In this document: piece after piece, positions 1-5,158 of the stretch
Layout: the number at the start of each line of letters is the position of its first letter
How positions within the stretch are numbered: position 1 is the stretch's first letter
DNA from: Rhodococcus sp. (in: high G+C Gram-positive bacteria)
Lineage (GTDB): Bacteria; Actinomycetota; Actinomycetes; Mycobacteriales; Mycobacteriaceae
Direction: 5' to 3'
DNA length: 9,620 nucleotides
Assembly: GCA_012515885.1 (NCBI GenBank)
Contig: JAAYXN010000080.1
Coordinates: 1-9,620 of the forward strand
The notes under the pieces: model-generated
Told to the model about the DNA's origin: nothing
The model's input: only the letters and a program-made list of their open reading frames with translations
Database searches by the model: none
Program-made: the position numbers and the translations under genes

Positions 1-180
1 ATCCCGCTGCCGTCCAAGTGGTACATCGAATTCGGTACGCCGATCCACACCGACGGGTACGAGCCGGGTGCTGCGGAAGACCCGATGGAACTGTTCGAGG
101 TCACCGACCACGTCCGCGAAACCATTCAGCAGACGCTCTACAAGCTGCTCGCACGTCGCCGCAACGTTTTCTTGGGGTAG
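1..180 (+). CDS. Lysophospholipid acyltransferase family protein, C-terminal end (5'-truncated by window)
   Basis: Reading frame 1 is open from the first base to a TAG at 178-180 and encodes the last 59 residues of a protein, starting IPLPSKWYIEFGTPI and ending LARRRNVFLG. I recognise the tail as that of the actinobacterial PlsC-like 1-acylglycerol-3-phosphate acyltransferases of the M. tuberculosis Rv0502 type. These transfer acyl chains to lysophospholipids at the membrane face. The conserved cues are the 'LPSKW-IEFG-PI' strand and the 'DPMELFEVTDHVRETIQ-TLYKLL' helix. The catalytic HX4D motif lies upstream of the window and cannot be checked. The gene converges on the HAD hydrolase, which ends about 90 bp further on. 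Its neighbourhood next to a SerB1-like gene supports the call. The family is fairly sure; the exact substrate is unknown. Confidence 0.8.
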   Translation: MPLPSKWYIEFGTPIHTDGYEPGAAEDPMELFEVTDHVRETIQQTLYKLLARRRNVFLG

Positions 181-241
181 ACGGTTCTGGGGTTAGACCG
201 GTTTTGGGCTAGACGGGTGTTCGACTAGACGGCCTCCGTCG
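178..241. repeat. Degenerate 16-bp tandem repeat, four units, starting at the acyltransferase stop codon
   Basis: The core TAGACSG recurs with an exact 16-base period at 178, 194, 210 and 226. The units are TAGACGGTTCTGGGGT, TAGACCGGTTTTGGGC, TAGACGGGTGTTCGAC and TAGACGGCCTCCGTCG. The 5' core is well kept and the 3' half is diverged. The first TAG is the stop codon of the acyltransferase. Because 16 is not a multiple of 3, the TAGs fall in all three forward frames. The last unit contains GACGG-CCT-CCGTC (228-240), a weak 5-bp hairpin in the convergent intergenic gap. I see no strong intrinsic terminator. The 89-bp gap (181-269) holds nothing else I can identify. Confidence 0.7.
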
Positions 242-269
242 GCCCGCTTTATGTGCGCCCAGAGAAGCG

Positions 270-1226
270 CTAGTGGTCGCGGCGGCGGGCTGCGATAGCG
301 CCGACGGCGCCGCCGACCGCACCAATCGCGAGGGCAGTGGGGACACCGATCTTCGCGGCCTTGCGGGCAGTGCGGAAATCGCGAATCTCCCAGCCGCGGG
401 TCTTGGCGAGTTCCCGCAAATCCGTATCAGGATTGACGGCCACCGCGGTACCGACCAGCGACAGCATGGGGACGTCGTTGTAGCTATCCGAGTACGCGGT
501 GCAGCGACGCAAATTCAAGCCCTCACGGACAGCGAGCGCCCGCACAGCGTGCGCCTTACCGAGCCCATGCAGGATGTCGCCGACGAGACGGCCCGTGAAA
601 ACACCGTCCTCACTTTCGGCAACCGTGCCGAGTGCACCGGTCAAACCGAGGCGCTTCGCGATCACCTGGGCAAGCTCAACGGGGGTCGCGGTCACCAGCC
701 ACACTTGCTGGCCAGCGTCCAAATGCATTTGAGCGAGAGCGCGGGTACCGGGCCAAATTTTGTCGACGATGACCTCGTCGAAAATTTCTTCACCCAGACG
801 GGCCAACTCAGCAGTGGATCGACCGGCAACAAAAGACAGTGCACGTTCGCGGCCCTCCGCGACGTCATCGCTGTTCTCTTTGCCGGTGACCCGGAACTTC
901 ACCTGCTTCCAGGCGAAATCAACCAGGTCAGAAGTCTTCAGGTACTTACGGGCAGCAAGACCACGCGCGAAATGGATGATCGAGGCGCCCTGCACCATCG
1001 TGTTGTCGACGTCGAAGAACGCGGCCGCTGTCAGATCGAGCGGAACGTCGCTGCGGTCAGTGTCAGACGGGAGTGCGACGGCGGCGTCAGCACTGGCCTC
1101 ACCTGCCATGTTCGCGCGCACTTCGGCCTCGCTGGGGCCGAGTGGGTTACGAAACCGGCGTCGGCCGGGCAGCACGAACTCTGCGCATCCCTCCCCGAAA
1201 CCGTCCGGTAGTAGTCGCGCAGGCAC
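270..1226 (-). CDS. HAD superfamily subfamily IB hydrolase, SerB1-like, with C-terminal membrane segment
   Basis: This 318-residue protein belongs to the HAD-IB phosphatases (phosphoserine phosphatase-like, M. tuberculosis SerB1/Rv0505c type). All four HAD motifs are visible: motif I FFDVDNT (D72 nucleophile, D74 acid/base), motif II VTATP (T179), motif III Lys in GLGK (about K224), and motif IV YSDSYNDVPM (D247, D251) for Mg2+. A small glycine/alanine-rich hydrophobic stretch near residues 294-312, followed by ARRRDH, suggests a C-terminal membrane anchor. The start chosen is GTG at 1226, because GGGAGG sits 5 nt upstream of it on the minus strand. The frame stays open to a GTG at 1295 (341 aa) with no good ribosome site. 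A GTG at 1121 (283 aa, GAGG 5 nt upstream) is a second alternative, since residues before the catalytic core are low-complexity. True substrate (phosphoserine or another phosphoester) is not shown. Confidence 0.85.
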   Translation of the reverse strand: MPARLLPDGFGEGCAEFVLPGRRRFRNPLGPSEAEVRANMAGEASADAAVALPSDTDRSDVPLDLTAAAFFDVDNTMVQGASIIHFARGLAARKYLKTSDLVDFAWKQVKFRVTGKENSDDVAEGRERALSFVAGRSTAELARLGEEIFDEVIVDKIWPGTRALAQMHLDAGQQVWLVTATPVELAQVIAKRLGLTGALGTVAESEDGVFTGRLVGDILHGLGKAHAVRALAVREGLNLRRCTAYSDSYNDVPMLSLVGTAVAVNPDTDLRELAKTRGWEIRDFRTARKAAKIGVPTALAIGAVGGAVGAIAARRRDH

Positions 1227-1412
1227 CTGTACCTCCCGTATCGCCGAAGCGTCCTCGTCGTAGCCTAACCGTGCGCGGCGTGGCCTCGAAGCCACGGCCA
1301 GCCTAGCGTGAAGCGCGTCGCCGGGCAGTCGCTGCGCGGCCGGTGGCTGTAGGCGGTATGAGTTGGCAGCAATAGCTGCCCACAGCGGCGAGTGAACAAG
1401 GAGAAATGCACA
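1227..1412. other. Divergent intergenic region between the HAD hydrolase and the glutaredoxin-like gene
   Basis: Nearly 190 bp separate the two divergent starts, so this stretch must hold the promoters of both genes. I could not identify a convincing -35/-10 pair for either direction. The clear elements are the GGGAGG ribosome site for the HAD gene (minus strand, about 1232-1237), a perfect inverted repeat at 1365-1380, and the AAGGAG site at 1398-1403 for the downstream gene. If the longer HAD start at 1295 were real, the gap would shrink to 117 bp. Confidence 0.5.
1365..1380. promoter_or_regulatory. Perfect inverted repeat GGCAGC-AATA-GCTGCC upstream of the glutaredoxin-like gene
   Basis: Six perfectly paired bases flank a four-base AT loop. 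The repeat ends 17 nt before the AAGGAG ribosome site of the gene starting at 1413. It has no T-tract, so it is unlikely to be a terminator. It could be a protein-binding operator for the divergent promoters or a hairpin in the 5' untranslated leader. Its function is inferred only from position. Confidence 0.4.
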
Positions 1413-1682
1413 ATGACCGATCGGGATGGCGGCGAACGCAGGGTGACTCTTCTCACCCGCGCTGGCTGCGGTGCATGTGTGGGTGCATGGGCAGAACTGG
1501 TCGCCGTGTGCGATGAGTTTGGTGTGGTTCCCGACCAGGTTGATGTGGACGAAGTAGCGGCCGTAGAACCCGATCTACGTGCTGAATTCGGTGATCGGCT
1601 GCCTGTCGTGCTACTCGACGGCAAGGAGCACAGTTACTGGGACGTTGATGTCGAGCGTCTCCGAACTGATTTGCGCAAGTAA
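1413..1682 (+). CDS. Glutaredoxin-like thioredoxin-fold protein (Rv0508-like)
   Basis: An 89-residue small thiol protein. It has a thioredoxin-fold strand (VTLLTRAG) leading into a C19-G-A-C22 redox motif, a cis-proline site (LPVVLLDG, P64), and a tail EHSYWDVDVERLRTDL. This pattern fits the glutaredoxin-like family (Pfam Glrx-like/DUF836) and resembles M. tuberculosis Rv0508, which sits just before hemA. It probably performs cytoplasmic disulfide exchange; the electron donor and target are unknown. The ATG at 1413 is chosen because AAGGAG (1398-1403) lies 9 nt upstream. A GTG at 1392 in the same frame lies before that site and is unlikely. The 168-bp gap before rex carries its own promoter-like and operator-like elements, so this gene may be a separate transcript from rex-hem. 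Confidence 0.8.
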   Translation: MTDRDGGERRVTLLTRAGCGACVGAWAELVAVCDEFGVVPDQVDVDEVAAVEPDLRAEFGDRLPVVLLDGKEHSYWDVDVERLRTDLRK

Positions 1683-1751
1683 GGTTCGCCTAAGTCGCGC
1701 GTTTTCCGACCCTTTGCAGGTGGGGGCGCATAACCCCGGCTGTCAGCGACT

Positions 1752-1769
1752 TTGTGCGTGGGTTCACAA
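1752..1769. promoter_or_regulatory. rex: Candidate Rex operator (ROP) site 1
   Basis: The 18-mer TTGTGCGTGGGTTCACAA has perfect outer arms TTGTG/CACAA. Its inner 16-mer agrees with the Streptomyces ROP consensus TGTGAACGCGTTCACA at 12 of 16 positions, counted by eye. The right half (GTTCACA) is perfect. It lies about 80 bp before the rex start, where autoregulation of rex-hem operons by Rex is known in Streptomyces. NADH-free Rex would be expected to bind here and repress; a high NADH/NAD+ ratio would release it. Confidence 0.65.
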
Positions 1770-1780
1770 GCGGTTACCGT
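1752..1780 (+). promoter_or_regulatory. Candidate rex-hem operon promoter
   Basis: TTGTGC (1752-1757) and TACCGT (1775-1780) are separated by 17 bp. The -10 fits the actinobacterial sigma-70 TANNNT pattern; the -35 matches TTG of TTGACA. The predicted transcript would start near 1787, giving a leader of about 64 nt before rex. The candidate Rex operator 1752-1769 covers the -35 and spacer, a position suited to repression. The match is modest and could be chance in GC-rich DNA. Confidence 0.4.
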
Positions 1781-1782
1781 GG

Positions 1783-1798
1783 TGTGAACGAATTCCCC
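1783..1798. promoter_or_regulatory. Candidate Rex operator site 2 (weaker)
   Basis: TGTGAACGAATTCCCC has a perfect left half-site TGTGAACG and a degraded right half, again 12 of 16 matches to the ROP consensus. It starts exactly 30 bp after the equivalent base of site 1, about three helical turns, so two Rex dimers would sit on the same DNA face. It overlaps the predicted transcription start. It could instead be an isolated half-site. Confidence 0.4.
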
Positions 1799-1850
1799 GG
1801 AGCATCGCGAAGGGCGGCACCGCACTGCCTCCCGGACGAGGAGCCAACAC

Positions 1851-2585
1851 GTGACCGAACAGCACCAGGCGCGCAGGCCGGTGGCCTCTGGCGTCGCGGC
1901 CGCTGTCGCCCCGTCCGCTCCTGTCGCGGAATCCCGCGATATCCCCCAGGCTACGGTGAGCCGCCTCGCCGCTTATCTGCGGGTCCTCGAAATGATCGCT
2001 GAGGACGGCGGTTCCATCGTTTCCAGCGAAGAACTAGCCAACGTGTGTGGTGTCGGATCAGCGAAGCTGCGTAAGGATCTGTCGTTCCTCGGCCCCAACG
2101 GTGTGCGCGGTGTCGGATACGACGTGACGCGCCTGCGTAAGCGCATTGAGCAGGCGCTTGGCCTCGATCGCGGTCATCGCGTCGTTCTCGTCGGCGTCGG
2201 CAATTTGGGCCGTGCACTGGCCGGTTACGGCGGGTTTGTGCGCCGCGGATTCGCGATGGTCGCGCTTTTTGACGCCGACCCGAACCTTATTGGCACCCAG
2301 GTCGGCGATCTCGTCGTTCGCGATATCGACGATTTGGCAGGTGCCTGCGCAGACTTACAGCCCACAATTGGAGTGGTCGCCACGCCTGACGCGGCAGCAC
2401 AAAACGTGTGTGATGCTCTCGTCGCGGCGGGGTTGCGCTGCATCATGAGCTTCTCACCAGTGGCTCTTGACGTACCCGACCATGTGGAATTGCGGCGGGT
2501 GGACCTCGCCGCCGAAATGCAGCTTCTGTCTTTCAGCAGCGCCCGCAACAACGAGCTAATGAACGGATCAGTGATCGCGCCGTGA
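1851..2585 (+). CDS. rex: Redox-sensing transcriptional repressor Rex
   Basis: A 244-residue Rex protein, a dimeric cytoplasmic repressor that senses the NADH/NAD+ ratio. Residues 1-29 are a variable Ala/Pro-rich extension. Residues 31-95 are the winged helix domain, with IPQATVSRLAAYLRVL, SSEELANVCGVGSAKLRKDLSFLG as the recognition region and VRGVGYDV as the wing. Residues 110-222 are the Rossmann domain with GVGNLG (G115, G117, G120), YGGF, and the acidic strand end LFDADP. The end (DLAAEMQLLSF) corresponds to the domain-swapped helix. The start is GTG at 1851, with GAGGAG 7 nt upstream (1838-1843). The stop overlaps the hemA start by 4 nt (GTGA). Candidate Rex operators lie upstream, implying autoregulation and redox control of heme synthesis. 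Confidence 0.95.
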   Translation: MTEQHQARRPVASGVAAAVAPSAPVAESRDIPQATVSRLAAYLRVLEMIAEDGGSIVSSEELANVCGVGSAKLRKDLSFLGPNGVRGVGYDVTRLRKRIEQALGLDRGHRVVLVGVGNLGRALAGYGGFVRRGFAMVALFDADPNLIGTQVGDLVVRDIDDLAGACADLQPTIGVVATPDAAAQNVCDALVAAGLRCIMSFSPVALDVPDHVELRRVDLAAEMQLLSFSSARNNELMNGSVIAP

Positions 2586-4129
2586 GTGTTCTGCTTGTCG
2601 GGGTCTCGCACCGGACGGCTCCCGTGCCGGTGCTGGAGCGCGTCGCGGTCACCGAAGCTGACCGCCCCAAGCTCACAGACAAGTTGCTCGGGTCTACCCA
2701 TGTCTCCGAGGTCATGATCGTGTCCACCTGCAACCGGGTGGAGATTTACGCCGTCGTTGACGCGTTCCACGGTGCCCTCGCTGAGGTGGGCGAGCTGCTC
2801 GCTGAGCACGCCAACGTCAGCCTCACCGAACTGCACAAGTACGCCTACGTCCGTTACAGCGAAGCCGCAGCCGAGCACCTGTTTGCTGTCGCCAGCGGCC
2901 TCGATTCGATGGTGGTCGGCGAACAGCAGATCCTCGGCCAGATCCGCGCCGCATACGCGTCAGCTGACGCCCAGCAGGCAGCCGGGCGGACGCTGCACGA
3001 GTTGGCTCAGCGTGCCCTTCGCGTCGGCAAGCGGGTACACACCGAAACCGGTATTGATGCCGCGGGCGCCTCGGTGGTGTCGGTGGCGCTGGACCGCGCA
3101 TCCTCAGTGTTCAGTGACGGGCTCACCGGACGCAGCGCCGTCGTCGTCGGCGCGGGCGCTATGGGCGGACTGTCAGTGGCGCACCTGCTGCGTGCCGGCA
3201 TCGCGCACATCACCGTCGTCAACCGCACTGCTGAACGTGCCGAAAACCTCGCGGAGACGGCACGCACCGGCGGCGCACAGGCCAGCACCGCCCCGCTCTC
3301 CGAGCTGGCAACAGCGATGAGTTCCGCTGACATCCTGATCACCTGTACCGGCGCGGTCGGGGCAGTGGTCACCCTCGCTGACACTCACGTCGCGCTGGCC
3401 CACGCCGACCGCCCCGCCGACCGTCCCCTCGTCATCTGCGACCTGGGACTGCCGCGCGACGTCGAACCCACCGTGGCCGGGCTGCCCGGAGTCACCGTGC
3501 TCGACATGGAAGCGCTGCAAGCCGACCCCGCCACCGAGACCGCGGCATCCGACGCGCAGGCAGCGCGGACAATCGTGGCAACAGAACTGACCAACTACCT
3601 CACCGGCCAGCGCATGGCCGAGGTCACCCCCACCGTGACTGCTCTGCGCCAACGCGCCGCCGAGGTCGTCGAAGGCGAACTGCTCCGCCTCGATTCACGC
3701 CTACCCGGCCTCGACGACCCGCAGCGTGACGAAGTGGCCCGCACCGTGCGCCGCGTCGTCGACAAACTGCTGCACGCACCCACAGTCCGGGTCAAGCAAC
3801 TCGCCTCCGCACCAGGCGGCGACACCTACGCTGCCGCCCTGCGGGAACTATTCGAACTCACACCCGGATCGATCGCCGCCGTTGCACAGTCCTCCGAGCT
3901 TGCCGCCGACATCGAGCTGGCACAGGACGAACTGGCCCACGACATCGACCTTTCGAACGCCTTCATCGCAGGTTCGGACCCCACAGTTCGACGCTTCAGC
4001 ACCGACGCCGTCGTCATAGACGCCGCCTACGACGCTGTCGTTGACGCCGCACCGCACGAACCTCTCGACACCGCAACCACTAGCGCACCCAGCGACACCG
4101 CGCACAGCAGGAAGGACGGGCAAGCATGA
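2582..4129 (+). CDS. hemA: Glutamyl-tRNA reductase, with extended C-terminal tail
   Basis: HemA reduces glutamyl-tRNA(Glu) with NADPH to glutamate-1-semialdehyde, the first committed step of C5-pathway tetrapyrrole synthesis. The N-terminal catalytic domain begins MSVLLVGVSHRTAP and carries the nucleophile C50 in STCNRVEIY, followed by ASGLDSMVVGEQQILGQ (104-120). The NADPH domain has VVVGAGAMG (187-195) and VVNRTAERA. CDLGLPRDVEP (286-296) precedes the helical dimerisation domain (about 315-425), which ends in ALRELFEL. At 515 aa it is longer than M. tuberculosis HemA (468 aa by memory). About 85 residues after ELFEL form an acidic, Ala/Thr-rich tail that looks disordered. The GTG start overlaps the rex stop by 4 nt, so translation is probably coupled. 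The stop overlaps hemC by 4 nt. Confidence 0.97.
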   Translation: MSVLLVGVSHRTAPVPVLERVAVTEADRPKLTDKLLGSTHVSEVMIVSTCNRVEIYAVVDAFHGALAEVGELLAEHANVSLTELHKYAYVRYSEAAAEHLFAVASGLDSMVVGEQQILGQIRAAYASADAQQAAGRTLHELAQRALRVGKRVHTETGIDAAGASVVSVALDRASSVFSDGLTGRSAVVVGAGAMGGLSVAHLLRAGIAHITVVNRTAERAENLAETARTGGAQASTAPLSELATAMSSADILITCTGAVGAVVTLADTHVALAHADRPADRPLVICDLGLPRDVEPTVAGLPGVTVLDMEALQADPATETAASDAQAARTIVATELTNYLTGQRMAEVTPTVTALRQRAAEVVEGELLRLDSRLPGLDDPQRDEVARTVRRVVDKLLHAPTVRVKQLASAPGGDTYAAALRELFELTPGSIAAVAQSSELAADIELAQDELAHDIDLSNAFIAGSDPTVRRFSTDAVVIDAAYDAVVDAAPHEPLDTATTSAPSDTAHSRKDGQA

Positions 4130-5088
4130 GCGCCACGGGCACTCGCACACTCCGGATCGGTACCCGGGGCAGCTTGCTCGCAACAACACAGGCCGGAACC
4201 GTCCGCGACGCGCTGATTCAGGCTGGTCACGACGCCGAACTGGTCATCATCAAAACCAAGGGCGATCAGTCCTCGGACCCGGTCGAAAAAATCGGTGTGG
4301 GTGTGTTCACCGCCGAACTGCGCGAAGCGCTGCTCGACGGCCGCGTCGACGTCGCCGTCCACTCATACAAAGACTTGCCGACGGCCGCGGACTCCCGCTT
4401 CACGATCGCCGCGGTCCCGCCGCGAGAAGATCCACGTGACGCCCTCGTCGCCCGCGACGGATTGGTGCTCGGTGAGCTTCCCGCCGGATCAAAAATCGGC
4501 ACCAGCGCGCCGCGCCGCGCATCGCAGCTGCGGGCACTGGGGCTCGGACTGGATGTGCTTCCGCTGCGCGGCAACCTCGACAGCCGACTCGCACGAGTCG
4601 ACAACGGCGAACTCGATGCCGTCGTCGTTGCCCGTGCCGGATTAGCGCGCATCGGTCGACTGGACCGCGTCACCGAAGCGTTGGAGCCGGTGCAGATGCT
4701 GCCCGCACCCGCGCAGGGCGCGCTCGCTGTCGAATGCCTCTCCGATGACACCGCACTGGTCGAAACGCTCACAGCCCTCGACGACGCCACCAGCCGAGCT
4801 GCTGTCCTCGCCGAACGCTCACTGCTCGCCGAACTCGAAGCAGGCTGCACCGCACCCGTCGGCGCGACCGCTGACGTCGTCGAATCCATTGACGACGACG
4901 GCCGAGTCTTTGACGAACTCTCCGTGCGCGGCTGCGCCGCCGCACTGGACGGCTCCGACGTACTGCGCGCCAGTGCAGTAGGAGCACCCGAAAACGCTGA
5001 AGCATTAGGACGCCAGGTCGCGCGCGAGTTACTTGAACTCGGCGCCCGCGAACTGATGAGCACGCCGATAGGGGGCACCGATGATTGA
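4126..5088 (+). CDS. hemC: Porphobilinogen deaminase (hydroxymethylbilane synthase)
   Basis: A 320-residue HemC, which joins four porphobilinogens into hydroxymethylbilane in the cytoplasm. Diagnostic stretches are LRIGTRGSLLATTQA (9-23), KTKGDQ (43-48), the catalytic aspartate in HSYKDLPT (D83), GTSAPRRASQL (125-135), LRGNLDSRL (147-155), APAQGALAVE (194-203) and LEAGCTAPVGA, in which C241 should carry the dipyrromethane cofactor. Length is typical. ATG at 4126 overlaps the hemA stop as ATGA, and AGGAAGGA about 10 nt upstream is a good ribosome site inside the hemA end. It lacks any obvious promoter of its own, so it is most likely co-transcribed with rex and hemA. Confidence 0.97.
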   Translation: MSATGTRTLRIGTRGSLLATTQAGTVRDALIQAGHDAELVIIKTKGDQSSDPVEKIGVGVFTAELREALLDGRVDVAVHSYKDLPTAADSRFTIAAVPPREDPRDALVARDGLVLGELPAGSKIGTSAPRRASQLRALGLGLDVLPLRGNLDSRLARVDNGELDAVVVARAGLARIGRLDRVTEALEPVQMLPAPAQGALAVECLSDDTALVETLTALDDATSRAAVLAERSLLAELEAGCTAPVGATADVVESIDDDGRVFDELSVRGCAAALDGSDVLRASAVGAPENAEALGRQVARELLELGARELMSTPIGGTDD

Positions 5089-5158
5089 CCGCATCATCGC
5101 GACCGCCCCAACCCTGTACCCCTCTCGCAACTTGACCGCACTGGAGAATCACCGATGA
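5081..5158 (+). CDS. Possible 25-codon ORF linking hemC and hemD
   Basis: ATG at 5081 opens a 25-codon frame that starts MIDRIIATAP and ends NLTALENHR, with TGA at 5156-5158. Its start lies 8 nt inside the end of hemC. Its stop overlaps the hemD start as ATGA (5155-5158), the same overlap type used at rex-hemA and hemA-hemC. AGGGGG (5070-5075) lies 5 nt upstream, a stronger ribosome site than the GGAGAA before hemD. No domain or membrane segment is visible. It may serve mainly to carry ribosomes across the 66-bp gap, or be a chance frame or gene remnant. I recognise no homologue. Confidence 0.35.
   Translation: MIDRIIATAPTLYPSRNLTALENHR

Noticed and set aside
226..270. Intrinsic terminator between the convergent acyltransferase and HAD genes
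   Set aside because: Only a 5-bp stem (GACGG/CCGTC) and a 4-bp GCGC pair are present, with no T-tract on either strand.
273..1211. A 312-codon open frame on the plus strand opposite the HAD hydrolase
   Set aside because: It is the antisense shadow of a gene with all four HAD motifs. Its translation is low-complexity Arg/Gly/Thr-rich sequence with no recognisable domain.
1712..1735. GGGG/CCCC pairing as a terminator of the glutaredoxin-like gene
   Set aside because: The stem is only 4 bp with no T-tract, and similar pairings are expected by chance in GC-rich DNA.
4266..5078. A 270-codon minus-strand frame opposite hemC
   Set aside because: Its composition is almost entirely Ser/Ala/Arg/Thr, typical of antisense frames in GC-rich genes, and hemC is unambiguous.
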